A stretch of DNA of 64,000 nucleotides from Caulobacteraceae bacterium (GCA_947475415.1 CANJLH010000001.1:1-64000); one strand, 5' to 3'. Shown: positions 42,282 through 51,404, counted from the stretch's first letter. Notes: generated from the letters alone by a model not told the origin. Numbers and translations: made by a program.

Positions 42282-43442
42282 TCAGAGGCCTTCGCGCTCA
42301 ACCTCGATATGGGCGCGGTAGTTTTCGAACAAGGGCGCGATACTGGCCTCCGACTGGCCGAAACGGTCCAGGGTGTAGGCGTGCTTTCCCCACTTGCCCT
42401 GCGGATTGTCGGCCAGCCAGTCGCGCATGCCGGCTTCGACCTCCGCACTGAAGTCATCGCCCAGGAAGGCGTACAGCCGCCGCATCTGGGTGATCGGATC
42501 GCGCATCATTTCGGCGTAGTGCAGATCGTGAATCGGGACGTCGGGGCGCGCCTTGCGGAACGCCACCATCCGGTCCACGTGCGCCACGATCTGATGCGGA
42601 TAGTGCCGGCCGATATAGGCGTCGTCCGGATCGCCGCCGGTGAAGCGGCTCTGGGAATTGGCGATCAGGCTCATCAGCGAGCCCATGGCGGTGAAGGGGT
42701 CGCGGTGGGTCCAGATGACCCGCGCATCCGGGTAGGCGGCTATCAGCCATTTGATGTGCAGGGAATGGGACGGCATCTTCAGGTTCCAAGCCCCCGCCGC
42801 CTGGGACTGCAGCATCTGCAGAAAGAGACGGTGATAGTCATAGGCGCTCGACATGTCGCCGTGCAGCAGGAAGTCGGAATAGGCCGGGCTCGGGAAAAAC
42901 GACTCCCAGGCGAGCCCCCGGAAGTCGTGGTGCATCACGAAGATGCACTCGGTGGGATAGACCGCAGAAGACCGATAGAAGCGGCCGGCCGCCGGATCCT
43001 TCTCTTGCTGGATGCGCTCCTCTTCCAGGCGCGCCAGGCAGCGGGGATCGGTCTTCAGGGTCGCCAAGGTCGGCGGCGGCACGGGGTCATCGACGATCCA
43101 GGTCAAGAGCGAGCGCCTGGCGGGGTCAGTCGCCAGCAGATTGGCCGTAAGCGTGGTGCCGGTGCGCGGCGCGCCGCAAACCACCACCGGCCGAACGATC
43201 TTTTCCTTGGCGACCCCCGGGTGGGTGCGGACATAGTCGGCGACCTTGAGACGGCTGGCCAGGGCCGCCACCGCCATGGACCTCCACAGCTCCCGCCCGT
43301 CGGCCGTCATGCGCGTGGACCGGTTGGCCTCGGAGACCAGAAGGCTGAGTCCGTCCCGGAACGACTCGGAGTCGAAGTCCTTCAGGCCGGTCTGGTGCTG
43401 GGCCTCGGCGATCAATGCATCAGGATGAAGTGCGTCCGACAT
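42282..43442 (-). CDS. Sulfotransferase-family protein
   Basis: The 386-residue protein has the PAPS loop VVVCGAPRTGTTLTANLL (PRTGTT at 92-97) and the 3'-phosphate segment VIWTHRDPFTAMGSLMSL. It resembles the sulfotransferase at 12634 (PRSGTT, VWMHRDPATTMASL). The first ATG that fits family length is 43442 (MSDALHPDALIAEAQ). It is the first gene of the minus-strand run that ends at 37204 and is divergent from the sulfatase-like gene at 43559. Confidence 0.8.
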   Translation of the reverse strand: MSDALHPDALIAEAQHQTGLKDFDSESFRDGLSLLVSEANRSTRMTADGRELWRSMAVAALASRLKVADYVRTHPGVAKEKIVRPVVVCGAPRTGTTLTANLLATDPARRSLLTWIVDDPVPPPTLATLKTDPRCLARLEEERIQQEKDPAAGRFYRSSAVYPTECIFVMHHDFRGLAWESFFPSPAYSDFLLHGDMSSAYDYHRLFLQMLQSQAAGAWNLKMPSHSLHIKWLIAAYPDARVIWTHRDPFTAMGSLMSLIANSQSRFTGGDPDDAYIGRHYPHQIVAHVDRMVAFRKARPDVPIHDLHYAEMMRDPITQMRRLYAFLGDDFSAEVEAGMRDWLADNPQGKWGKHAYTLDRFGQSEASIAPLFENYRAHIEVEREGL

Positions 43443-43558
43443 CAAATTCTCTCCCCGCAACATCTGGCCTCCCGGGCCATTTGGGTCCAGCTTAGGACGC
43501 CCACGACCAAGGCGCATGTGAGAAATCGCCGCCGGGCAGCACAAACAGGGAGAAACCC

Positions 43559-44815
43559 ATGGCCCGCTATTCCAGCGCCGACCACCACCTCGTCAAAGCC
43601 GTCGAATTCAAGCCCGAGGCGCCGGCGGTCCGGATCAACGATTTCATCTGGATGTCGAAAGGCACTTCCAACGGCTACGTGCTTACCAGCGACGCCGGCG
43701 ACGTGGTGATCAATACCGGCACGCCGGACCAAGGGCCCCGCTTCCGGGAGCGGTTTGAACAGGCCCTGGGCCGCCAACTCAAAGTCGACACCATCGTGCT
43801 GACCCAGGACCACTTCGACCACATCGGCGGCTGGCACGTGTTCGCCGACCCGGGCGCCAAGACCATCGTGCAGCAGAACTATCCGCAACTGCTCAAGGAA
43901 CGGAACATGCTGGCCCCGTTCTTCGGACCCCGCGGCCGGCGCGTGCTGCACGCCATCTCGCCCGCGACCCCGCCCTACCCGGTTCCGACGCCTAAGATCC
44001 CCGATCCGGACCGGCTGACCCTGTTCGAGCATCTGCATGTCTTCGAGGTCGGCGGCCGCAAATATGAGGTCCACTGGGCCTCGGCCGGCGAGACCATGGA
44101 CTCGGTGATGGTCTGGATGCCGAATGAGAAGATCGTATTCACCGGCAACTGGATGGGTGCGCTCTACGGCGCCCTGCCGCACTTCTACACCCTGCGTGGC
44201 GACCGCGACCGCAGCGTGCCGCAGTTCATGCGTGAGCTGCAGCGGCTGATCGACTGGGCGCCGGAGATGATGATCACCGGCCACGACGAGCCCATCGTGG
44301 GCGCGGCGCGCATCCGCGCCGACATGACCAAGCTGATGGAGGCGATCCGGTTCCTGCACGACGAGACCGTCAAGGGCATGAACGCCGGCAAGCCGCTGCA
44401 TTCGATGATCCAGGAGATCCGCCTACCGGCGAACCTGCAGATGGCGCCTGGCCGCGGACCGGAGTGGTGGTACGTCCGGGCGATCTATGAAGAATACACG
44501 GGCTGGTTCCGCCACGAGTCCACCACCGAACTCTACGGCGTGCCGGCCCAATCCATCTGGCACGAACTGGCTCACATGGCCGGCGGCCCGGACCAACTTG
44601 CCGCCAGGGCGCGCCACCGGGTCGAGTCCGGCGAACCGTTGCAGGCGCTGCACTTCGTGGAGGTGGCCCTGGCCGCCGACCCCAAGAACCGCAATGTCCG
44701 CGAGGCCGAGATCGCTGCGCTGGAACTGCTCATTGAACGCACCGGCGGGCGCACCTTTGACGAGCTTGGGTGGTTGGAAAGCAAGATCGCCGAAGCGAAG
44801 GCAGCGATGGGGTGA
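43559..44815 (+). CDS. Alkyl-sulfatase-like MBL protein with altered metal motif
   Basis: The 418-residue protein has an MBL domain (TLTQDHFDHIGG-type motif at 82-91, VFTGNWMGALYG, MITGHDEPI) followed by an alkyl-sulfatase dimerisation-like helical domain (WWYVRAIYEEYTGWFRHESTTELYG, HELAHMAGG) and a C-terminal repeat region with LQALHFVEVALAADPKN. The usual H-x-H-x-D-H motif is Q83-D-H85-F-D87-H88, so the first His is Gln. SdsA-type enzymes hydrolyse alkyl sulfates; the change may alter activity. It has a GGGAGAA ribosome site and is divergent from the sulfotransferase at 43442. Confidence 0.75.
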   Translation: MARYSSADHHLVKAVEFKPEAPAVRINDFIWMSKGTSNGYVLTSDAGDVVINTGTPDQGPRFRERFEQALGRQLKVDTIVLTQDHFDHIGGWHVFADPGAKTIVQQNYPQLLKERNMLAPFFGPRGRRVLHAISPATPPYPVPTPKIPDPDRLTLFEHLHVFEVGGRKYEVHWASAGETMDSVMVWMPNEKIVFTGNWMGALYGALPHFYTLRGDRDRSVPQFMRELQRLIDWAPEMMITGHDEPIVGAARIRADMTKLMEAIRFLHDETVKGMNAGKPLHSMIQEIRLPANLQMAPGRGPEWWYVRAIYEEYTGWFRHESTTELYGVPAQSIWHELAHMAGGPDQLAARARHRVESGEPLQALHFVEVALAADPKNRNVREAEIAALELLIERTGGRTFDELGWLESKIAEAKAAMG

Positions 44816-44831
44816 TGGGGCGTTCGCCCCC

Positions 44832-46781
44832 CTAAAAATCCGCCGCCAGCCCCACGCTCAGCCGGCGCGCGTCGGCCTGTTGGTAAGTGTTGGCGGCGAT
44901 GACCTTCCAGGATTTGTCGTCGAAGGCGTTGGCCAGCAGCACGCGCAGGCTCATGGGCGTCTGGCCCGTTTTCCAGCGGTAGCGCAGGCCCACGTCGACG
45001 ACGGTGGTGGCGCCGATCTTCAACTGCTCGCCGCCCAGCGCCGCATAGGTCCGGGCCGAGGCGATGCGCGGCGCGGTCTCAACGACGGCGCCGCTGAGCG
45101 ACAGGCCGCGGACGGGGGTCTTCAGGTCGGCGTCAATGCGCACCAGCAGCGGCGTCGTGTTTACCGGCCGTTTGCCGACCCTGCCGGCGGTGCGGGCGTC
45201 GCCAGTGACCACAGGATCCATCAGCACCGCCCCGGCCAGCAGGTGCAGGGCGCCGATGTCCTGCGACAGGGAAAACTCCACGCCGCGATGGCGCACCTGG
45301 CCCTGTTCTGTGAAGACGTTCGCGGCGTCGAAGGTGAAATACGGCTTCTCAAGCTGGAACACCGAGGCCACGAAGCGGGTCTTGCCGTGGGCGATGCGCA
45401 CGCCGCCGTCGATCTGGGTGGTGCGTGAGGCGTCCAGCTGTTCGTTTCGATTCGCAGCGTTCTCCGGCGCCGCGCCGCTCTCCTCCAGGCCGCGGACGTA
45501 GGTTGCGTAGACGGTGAGCCAGCGCCTGGGGGTAAGCGCAAGAGCGCCGTTATACAGCCAGGGCCGTGTCTCGGTTTGCGCCAGGCCGCCCAGGTGGCGG
45601 AAACTCTGGCGGTAGTCGGTCTTCTGCAGGCCGAGGTTGATCTGGCCCACGCCGGCCAGGCCGCCGAAATAGCCCACGCCGAAGGTCTTCTGTCGGATGC
45701 GGCCCTTGTCCACCGGCCCGAAGGCGAGAACGGGTTTCGGTTCGTGGTCGTACTGGCCGAGGATCACCGGGCCGAGATCGCGGATGTCGGAGCCGCCAGA
45801 CTCGGTCAGGCGGTTGCGGCCACGGATCATGAACATCACCCGGTGGCGAACGCCGCCCTGCTCCCGCTTCCAGGCCAGTTGCGCTTCGCCGGAGATCGAG
45901 CGCTGGAACAGCCGTGGATCGGAGATTACCCGGTGTCGCCCCGCGCCCTCGGGATTGTTGATCGAGAACACCTCTGTGTAGTTGCTGCTCTTCAGGTTCT
46001 GCGAGCTGCTCAGGCCCGCGCGCACCGACCAGGAGTCGCCCAGGGTGAAGCGGGTGATCCCCATCAGCGCGACTTGGTCGGTATGGCCCTCTGTCCACCG
46101 CTGGCCCAGGTAGCGGCGCGCCTTGGGAATCGGCGGCAGGAAGGCGTCGGCGGCGGTGATGTTCGGGCGGGCCATGATGTGGTCGTCCACGACGTAACTG
46201 ACGATGCCCAGCGCGTCGCCGTTGCTGAACCGCAGGCGCGGGATCAAGGCCATGGCGTGGAACTCCTGCGAGGAGCCGTCGGTCTGCTCCATGTTCAGGT
46301 AGGCGTAGCCGGCGCCGAAGCTAAGGCGCTCCTTGATGATCGGGACCTGAAAATCGACCTCGGCGAGCGGCGCGCCCCAGGGATCTCGGCCCACCGCCGC
46401 GGAAGCGGCGAACTTGTCGCCGGAGTTGCGCACCTTGTAGTCGACGATGCCGCTGGGGGCCGGAAACGGATAGTCCAGCGCCGCCGCCCCCACCCGGATC
46501 GCCGCGTTCAGCCGCCAGCGGCCCGACGACTGGGACACCTGATCGTAATAGACCCCTTCGATGCGCATGTTGCCGGCCTTCGACGGGCTGAAGCCGCGCA
46601 CATCCTGATCGTTATAAATGCCGATCTTCTCCGACCCCACCTGGGCGCCGAAGGCGTCCTCGGCGGAGGTGACGGCGTTCTCGTTCACCCGCTGTGCCAG
46701 GGCTGGCAATGGCGCAAGCACCAGGACGGCGACGCCCGTGAGCGCGCCCTCGACAAAGCGGCCCGATCTGCGCCTTCGCAC
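44832..46781 (-). CDS. TonB-dependent outer-membrane receptor
   Basis: The 649-residue protein has a signal region (GRFVEGALTGVAVLVLAPLP followed by ALAQ), a plug with NAVTSAEDAFGAQVGSEKIG and DVRGFSPSKAGNMRIEGVYYDQ, then a beta-barrel (about 150-649) with alternating strands and RLSVGLAADF, ending in Phe. It imports an iron chelate or another large ligand with TonB-ExbBD energy. I prefer the GTG at 46781 because GGGGGCG lies just upstream and the signal then begins with MRRRRSG. It is convergent with the sulfatase-like gene and divergent from the DUF2189 gene. Confidence 0.85.
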   Translation of the reverse strand: MRRRRSGRFVEGALTGVAVLVLAPLPALAQRVNENAVTSAEDAFGAQVGSEKIGIYNDQDVRGFSPSKAGNMRIEGVYYDQVSQSSGRWRLNAAIRVGAAALDYPFPAPSGIVDYKVRNSGDKFAASAAVGRDPWGAPLAEVDFQVPIIKERLSFGAGYAYLNMEQTDGSSQEFHAMALIPRLRFSNGDALGIVSYVVDDHIMARPNITAADAFLPPIPKARRYLGQRWTEGHTDQVALMGITRFTLGDSWSVRAGLSSSQNLKSSNYTEVFSINNPEGAGRHRVISDPRLFQRSISGEAQLAWKREQGGVRHRVMFMIRGRNRLTESGGSDIRDLGPVILGQYDHEPKPVLAFGPVDKGRIRQKTFGVGYFGGLAGVGQINLGLQKTDYRQSFRHLGGLAQTETRPWLYNGALALTPRRWLTVYATYVRGLEESGAAPENAANRNEQLDASRTTQIDGGVRIAHGKTRFVASVFQLEKPYFTFDAANVFTEQGQVRHRGVEFSLSQDIGALHLLAGAVLMDPVVTGDARTAGRVGKRPVNTTPLLVRIDADLKTPVRGLSLSGAVVETAPRIASARTYAALGGEQLKIGATTVVDVGLRYRWKTGQTPMSLRVLLANAFDDKSWKVIAANTYQQADARRLSVGLAADF

Positions 46782-46898
46782 CTGGTTCGCCCCCGATCTG
46801 CCTGACGCCCCGCGCGTCCTGGCGTCTGCTAGTCGAGCCAATAGTCGCGCGTCCAATGCCAAATATATGTGCAGCGATGAGCAACGCCGCCGTGCGCA

Positions 46899-46912
46899 TT
46901 GATCCTGGTCAA
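46899..46912. promoter_or_regulatory. FNR/FixK-type site TTGATCCTGGTCAA
   Basis: TTGA-N6-TCAA matches the alphaproteobacterial FixK/FNR consensus exactly. It lies about 90 bases before the DUF2189 start (47001) and about 120 bases before the TonB receptor start, inside their divergent spacer. Low-oxygen control of the DUF2189 gene is the most natural reading. Confidence 0.55.
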
Positions 46913-47000
46913 GTCTTTGCGACGCCAGTCGGCGGCAGGATTGCTCAAAAGGTCCGACGCCGGACGGATTGCGCGGCGCGGCCAGACAAGGGAGGTCCGA

Positions 47001-47813
47001 ATGGAAGCGGTCTACCGACTGCCCGCGGTGAACAGCGTAAGTGTGGGCGCGCCGTTCCGGTGGCTGGCCCAGGGGTGGGCGGATATGTGGAGGGCGCCGG
47101 GACCGTTGTTGCTTCACGGCTTGGTCATTGCCCTGATCAGCTTTGCGATCACCTATGGGATCTATGTGACCAGCGCCGCCTTTTGGGTGTTGTCGTTGAC
47201 CTTTGGCTTCGTGTTCGTGGCCCCGGTGCTGGCGATGGGCCCCTACGAGGCAGGGCGAATTATCGATCAGGGCGGCAAGGTCACGCTCGGACGGATCACC
47301 TTTGTCCGGGGAGCGCTGCGGACCGATGTCGCCTACCTGGGCCTGGCGCTGTTGTTGATCTATTTCTTCTGGGGCCGGATCGCGCAGGTTGTGTACGGCC
47401 TGTCCACTTGGAGGCTCTATCACACCGCACCGGAATTCATCGACTTCGCGCTGGGGACGCCCGAGGGGCACAAGATGATGATCGTCGGTACGATCGTTGG
47501 CCTGTCGATCGCCTTTCTCGCATATGCGATGGTGGTTGTGAGCGCGCCGATGCTGTTGGACCCGCGCCAAAGCGTGTTCTCCGCAACAGCAACCAGTGTC
47601 CGCTCCGTGACGGCGAACCCCGGCCCGATGGTGCTCTGGGCGGTAATCCTCCTGGTGGCGCTGAATCTGGTGGCGGCCAGCGGCTTCGTACTGATGATCG
47701 TGGCGTTCCCATGGCTCGGCCTGGCCAGCTGGCGCGCCTACCGTGAGCTGGTGGCTGACGACGCCGTGGCGGAAGCAGCGGTGCGGCCAGCCGCCGCCGC
47801 CAGCGGAGCCTGA
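47001..47813 (+). CDS. DUF2189-type multi-pass membrane protein
   Basis: The 270-residue inner-membrane protein has about six hydrophobic segments, including LLLHGLVIALISFAITYGIY, FVFVAPVLAMGPYEAGRI, VAYLGLALLLIYFFWG and MVLWAVILLVALNLVAASGF. The stretch FRWLAQGWADMWRAPGPLLLHG and GPYEAGRIIDQG match DUF2189, a family often annotated near cytochrome oxidase genes. Function unknown. The ATG follows GGAGGT. A FixK-type site lies upstream, suggesting oxygen-linked expression. Confidence 0.75.
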   Translation: MEAVYRLPAVNSVSVGAPFRWLAQGWADMWRAPGPLLLHGLVIALISFAITYGIYVTSAAFWVLSLTFGFVFVAPVLAMGPYEAGRIIDQGGKVTLGRITFVRGALRTDVAYLGLALLLIYFFWGRIAQVVYGLSTWRLYHTAPEFIDFALGTPEGHKMMIVGTIVGLSIAFLAYAMVVVSAPMLLDPRQSVFSATATSVRSVTANPGPMVLWAVILLVALNLVAASGFVLMIVAFPWLGLASWRAYRELVADDAVAEAAVRPAAAASGA

Positions 47814-47819
47814 ACCGCC

Positions 47820-48671
47820 TCAGTCTTCCGGGAACGCCATCGCCGCGTGAACGCCGCCGTCCACCAGCAGGTCGGTGCCGGTGATGAACGACGCCCGCTC
47901 CGAGGCCAGGAACTCGATGGCGTCTGCGGTCTCGATCATGGTGCCTTCGCGGCCCAGGGGCGTCTTGGCCAGCAGCGCCAGCTTGTGCTCCCGGTTCGCG
48001 CCGGCGAATTCCAGCGCCCCCATGGGGGTGGCGATCATGCCCGGCGACATGGACACGATCCGTGCGCCCTTCTGGCCCCAGGCCCAGGCCCGCTGGCGGC
48101 ACATGCGGTTGAGCGCGGTCTTGGTCAGGGAATAGGCGTTCCCCGAGGTGTGCTCCGCCGCCGGCAGCAGCGCCTCCAGGGCCTCGAAGAAGTCCGGCGC
48201 CAGCGGCCGGTCCAGCACCGCCAGCACCTCGTCAGACGGCGGCTGCGGCCGGTGGCCGGCCAGGGACGAGACGAATATCGCCGCGGTGTGGGGCTGCGCC
48301 AGCTTCAACATCGCGCGCTCAATAAGGGCCGGCCCGACCAGATTAACCGCCAGTAGGGTGCGCCAATCGCCCATCGATGGCGAGAAAGCCGCCACGTGGG
48401 CGAGCGTGCGCAGCGGTCCCCGCTCGGCCACGAAGGCCGCCAGACGGTCCACCGAGGCCGGATCGGTCATGTCGCACTGGACCGCCACGGCGTCGATGCC
48501 GTCCTCCTTCAACGCCGCCTCCCGGGCCGGGTTCTTGTCCGCCGACAGGCTGGCCAGGACGATCCGGCAATGTTGGCCTAGCCGCTTGGCGGTGGACATC
48601 CCCATGCCCCCGCCCCCGATCACCACCGCGATCGGCAGATCGGGGCGCTCGCTGGTACCGGTCCTGACCAT
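47820..48671 (-). CDS. SDR resembling 3-alpha-hydroxysteroid dehydrogenase
   Basis: The 283-residue SDR has VIGGGGMGMSTA (Gly-rich cofactor loop), FVSSLAGHRPQ and, after a long insert with LAPDFFEALEALLPAAEHTSG, YSLTKTALN carrying Tyr-x3-Lys. The insert between Ser and Tyr, followed by RQRAWAWGQKGARIVSMSPG, matches the layout of Comamonas-type 3-alpha-hydroxysteroid dehydrogenase/carbonyl reductase. The Ser is in place. Steroid or similar carbonyl reduction is likely but substrate is unproven. ATG 48671; the longer upstream frame is not family-like. Confidence 0.75.
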   Translation of the reverse strand: MVRTGTSERPDLPIAVVIGGGGMGMSTAKRLGQHCRIVLASLSADKNPAREAALKEDGIDAVAVQCDMTDPASVDRLAAFVAERGPLRTLAHVAAFSPSMGDWRTLLAVNLVGPALIERAMLKLAQPHTAAIFVSSLAGHRPQPPSDEVLAVLDRPLAPDFFEALEALLPAAEHTSGNAYSLTKTALNRMCRQRAWAWGQKGARIVSMSPGMIATPMGALEFAGANREHKLALLAKTPLGREGTMIETADAIEFLASERASFITGTDLLVDGGVHAAMAFPED

Positions 48672-48767
48672 GGCGGCCTCCCTGTTCACTGCGGCCCAGG
48701 TGTGACAGGGCGACGGGCGGCAAGGCAAGAGGGAGATCCATTGGCCACGCATCGACATCCCATGAAC

Positions 48768-48786
48768 TTGCGCTAGCTTTGCGCAA
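48768..48786. promoter_or_regulatory. Possible operator in divergent spacer 48672-48815
   Basis: TTGCGC-TAGCTTT-GCGCAA is a 6-bp inverted repeat with 7-base spacer, located 30 to 48 bases upstream of the esterase ATG. It overlaps a plausible promoter position and may bind a repressor. Confidence 0.3.
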
Positions 48787-48815
48787 CAGCCGAAATCCGC
48801 GCCCCGGAGGACCCG

Positions 48816-49757
48816 ATGCCCAGCCGTTACCTGCTCGACCCAGAGCTTGAGCCGATGCTCGAGATCGCCAGCCAGATGAAGTTCACGCCGGGCGAGCCCT
48901 CGCCAGCGATGCAAGCCATCTTGGCCGCGCCGCCGCCAACGTCGGACAAGGTCGACTGGCGCGAGGTCAGGGTCCCCGGCCTGGCCGGCGCGCCTGACGT
49001 GCGCTGCCTCCTCTATCTGCCCAAGGATGCGTCCCAGCCACGCCCGGCGATCCTGCATATCCACGGCGGTGGCTATATACTGGGCGCCCCGGAGATGACC
49101 GCGCCGGTCAATATGAAGTGGGCCGAGGACTTTGGCGCCGTGGTGCTGTCGGTGGACTATCGACTCGCGCCGATGACCAAGCACCCGGGGCCGGTGGAGG
49201 ACTGCTATGCGGCCCTGGCGTGGCTGTCCGGCCAGGCGGCGGAGTTCAACATCGACACCACGCGCCTGGGCGTGGCGGGCGAGAGCGCCGGCGGCGGCCT
49301 GGCCGCGGCCCTGGCCCTGCTGGCCCGCGACCGGGGGGAATATCCGTTGGCCTTCCAGCACCTGATCTTCCCGATGATCGACGACCGTACGGTCACACAC
49401 CCCGACCCCTCGCCCTACGTGGGCCAATACCTGTGGACCCGGGAGAAAAATGACCTGGGTTGGACCTCATTGCTGGACTGCGCGCCGGGTTCCGACGACG
49501 TGTCCCCCTACGCCGCCCCCGCCCGAGCCGAGGACGTGGCCGGCCTGCCGCCCACCTATCTGGCCTGCGGGGCGCTTGACCTGTTCATCGAGGAAAACCT
49601 GGAATACGCCCGCCGGCTGATCCGGGCCGGGGTGCCGGTGGAGATGCACGTCTATCCCGGCGCCCCGCACGGGTTCCACATGCTGGCGGACGCCGGCGTC
49701 ACACGGACCGCCACCCGAGATGCGCTGACGGCGCTGGGAAAGGCTTTAGGGAAGTAG
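48816..49757 (+). CDS. Alpha/beta hydrolase, hormone-sensitive-lipase-like esterase
   Basis: The 313-residue HSL-family esterase has the oxyanion HGGG (83-86), the nucleophile Ser157 in GESAGGG and a C-terminal Asp/His pair in LACGALDLF and GAPHGFHML. It hydrolyses short to medium chain esters. The ATG has a GGAGGA site. It is divergent from the 3-alpha-HSD-like SDR and could release an alcohol or acid for the pathway. The DUF1348 gene is convergent 20 bases downstream. Confidence 0.9.
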   Translation: MPSRYLLDPELEPMLEIASQMKFTPGEPSPAMQAILAAPPPTSDKVDWREVRVPGLAGAPDVRCLLYLPKDASQPRPAILHIHGGGYILGAPEMTAPVNMKWAEDFGAVVLSVDYRLAPMTKHPGPVEDCYAALAWLSGQAAEFNIDTTRLGVAGESAGGGLAAALALLARDRGEYPLAFQHLIFPMIDDRTVTHPDPSPYVGQYLWTREKNDLGWTSLLDCAPGSDDVSPYAAPARAEDVAGLPPTYLACGALDLFIEENLEYARRLIRAGVPVEMHVYPGAPHGFHMLADAGVTRTATRDALTALGKALGK

Positions 49758-49777
49758 AGGTAGGGCGGGCCGGTTCG

Positions 49778-50251
49778 CTAGAATCCCAGCTCACTCAAAC
49801 CCGGATGATCGTCCGGCCGCCGCCCTAGCGGCCAGCGGAAACTACGAGCACCCTCCGCGATCGGGGCGTCATTGATGCTGGCGATGCGGCGGCGCATGAG
49901 ACCATGAGCGTCGAACTCCCAGTTCTCGTTGCCATAGGCGCGAAACCACTGGCCGGCCGCATCGTGAAACTCATAGGCGAAGCGCACTGCGATGCGGTCT
50001 TCGCGGAACGCCCAGAGCTCCTTGACCAGCCGATAGTCGAGCTCGCGCCTCCATTTTCGGGCCAGGAACTCTGCGATCGCCGCACGGCCTTCCAGGAATT
50101 CCGTGCGGTTTCGCCAACGGCTGTCGGACGTATAGGCCAGCGCCACTCGCGCCGGATCACGGCTGTTCCAGGCGTCCTCGGCCAGACGGACCTTTCGCAC
50201 GGCGTCCTCATGAGTGAACGGCGGCAGCGGCGGGCGATCCGGTTCGGCCAT
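49778..50251 (-). CDS. DUF1348/nuclear transport factor 2-like protein
   Basis: The 157-residue protein shows [42 protein letters not shown] and [24 protein letters not shown], the sequence pattern of DUF1348 in the NTF2-like fold. Function unknown; the fold often binds small hydrophobic molecules. It starts 2 bases after the flavin-oxidase gene's stop on the same strand and shares its operon with 50254 and probably 50859. Confidence 0.8.
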   Translation of the reverse strand: MAEPDRPPLPPFTHEDAVRKVRLAEDAWNSRDPARVALAYTSDSRWRNRTEFLEGRAAIAEFLARKWRRELDYRLVKELWAFREDRIAVRFAYEFHDAAGQWFRAYGNENWEFDAHGLMRRRIASINDAPIAEGARSFRWPLGRRPDDHPGLSELGF

Positions 50252-50253
50252 GG

Positions 50254-50802
50254 TCAGGCTCCTTGGTTAGTGATGTCGGCGGGGGAAAATCTTGGCGTGA
50301 TATGTTGCGGGCAGTTCCAGTCAAAGGCTTCCAGCCGCACCCTCATGGCCCGTTCCGGCAGACCCTGATAACCGGGGGTCGCGACAGCTTCCGCCAGATC
50401 GGGATCGGCGGCCAGGTCCACCGCCTCGGCGTGGCCATAGATCTTCAGCCGGCGCCGATTGGGATAGTCCATCAGGAACAGCGCCACCCGGGGATTGGCC
50501 ATGAGGTTGCCGAGGCTGACGTACTGGCGGTTGCCACGGTAGTCTGCGAACGCCAGGCTGCGGTCATCCAGCACCCTTAAGAAGCCCGCAGGACCGCCCC
50601 GGTGTTGCACATAGGGCCAGCCGGTCTCGGAGACGCTGGCCATGTAGAAGCTGTCCCGCCCTGTGATGAATTGCGCCTCGCTGGCGGTGAAGCGATCCGG
50701 CGAAGGAACGAAGCCGGACAGCCCGCGGTCGCGGCCTCCATTGGCCAATTGCGCTGCGCGCACGCTGGGTGTGAAGGCGACGTCGAGGAATCTGGCGCTC
50801 AT
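50254..50802 (-). CDS. Pyridoxamine-phosphate-oxidase-fold flavin protein
   Basis: The 182-residue protein has [20 protein letters not shown] and [20 protein letters not shown], the split-barrel flavin-binding pattern of PPOX-related proteins. It may bind FMN, F420 or haem. I prefer the ATG at 50802 because GGAGG sits 5 bases upstream; the one at 50814 adds MEVP. It is in an operon with the DUF1348 and AhpD-like genes, under likely LysR control. Confidence 0.8.
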   Translation of the reverse strand: MSARFLDVAFTPSVRAAQLANGGRDRGLSGFVPSPDRFTASEAQFITGRDSFYMASVSETGWPYVQHRGGPAGFLRVLDDRSLAFADYRGNRQYVSLGNLMANPRVALFLMDYPNRRRLKIYGHAEAVDLAADPDLAEAVATPGYQGLPERAMRVRLEAFDWNCPQHITPRFSPADITNQGA

Positions 50803-50858
50803 GGGAACCTCCATTCGAAACTGGCCGGCGGCCCTGGTGGGGACGCCGGCCAGATAGG

Positions 50859-51404
50859 TCAGGCCGCCTCAGCGGTGCGGGACACCGGAAAGTCGATGTC
50901 GGTTTCGGCGACGTTGTTGATCAGGTTGGTCAGAAAGTTCTCGGCGACGACGGCGATGATCTCGATGATCTGAGCCTCGCTGAATCCCGCCAGCTTCACG
51001 GCGGCTAGATCGGCGGCGCTGACCTTTCCGCGGGTTTCCGCGACCCTCGCGCCGAACCGCACGGCGGCGTCGGCCCTGGGATCGGTGGAAGCGCCTTTGC
51101 GGTTCAAGGCGATTTCCTCTGGCGACAGCTTGGCCAGATTCAGCCCCAGATAGGTGTGGGCGGACAGGCAGTAGTCGCAGCCGTTCACCTGCGCCGTGGC
51201 GATCGCCAGGCGCTCACGGGTCTTGACGTCCAGCGCCTTGGCCAGCGCGCCGGACAGGCCGCTCATGGCGGACAGCGCCGCGGGGCTCAGCGCCACAAGC
51301 CGAAACAGGTTGGGTGTGACGCCCAGTTGCGCCTGGACGGCGTCGAGAATGGGCTGCGAGGCGGCGGGCGCGTTATCGCGGGTCGGGATTGTGATGCGGG
51401 ACAT
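50859..51404 (-). CDS. Carboxymuconolactone-decarboxylase/AhpD-like peroxidase-related protein
   Basis: The 181-residue helical protein has the AhpD-type redox motif Cys76-x2-Cys79-x3-His83 (NGCDYCLSAH). It probably reduces peroxides or alkylhydroperoxides through the Cys pair. Start at 51404 gives MSRITIPTRDNAP; the frame upstream is not family-like. It lies 57 bases before the PPOX gene on the same strand and is divergent from the LysR regulator at 51528, so it is its likely target. Confidence 0.85.
   Translation of the reverse strand: MSRITIPTRDNAPAASQPILDAVQAQLGVTPNLFRLVALSPAALSAMSGLSGALAKALDVKTRERLAIATAQVNGCDYCLSAHTYLGLNLAKLSPEEIALNRKGASTDPRADAAVRFGARVAETRGKVSAADLAAVKLAGFSEAQIIEIIAVVAENFLTNLINNVAETDIDFPVSRTAEAA

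Noticed and set aside
41438-42451. Long plus-strand open frame opposite the SDR gene
   Set aside because: It is antisense to a clear SDR with Ser-Tyr-Lys and a good ribosome site; the translation has no recognisable motif and is rich in Gly, His and Val as expected of GC-rich shadows.
42096-43709. 537-codon open frame on the plus strand
   Set aside because: It is antisense to the sulfotransferase at 42282 and runs out of frame into the sulfatase-like gene; no family features.
45576-46805. 409-codon plus-strand frame opposite the TonB receptor
   Set aside because: Antisense to a receptor with signal peptide and barrel; the protein looks like a shadow.
46856-47746. 296-codon frame overlapping the DUF2189 gene
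   Set aside because: Different frame, no hydrophobic pattern; the DUF2189 frame has membrane segments and a GGAGGT site.
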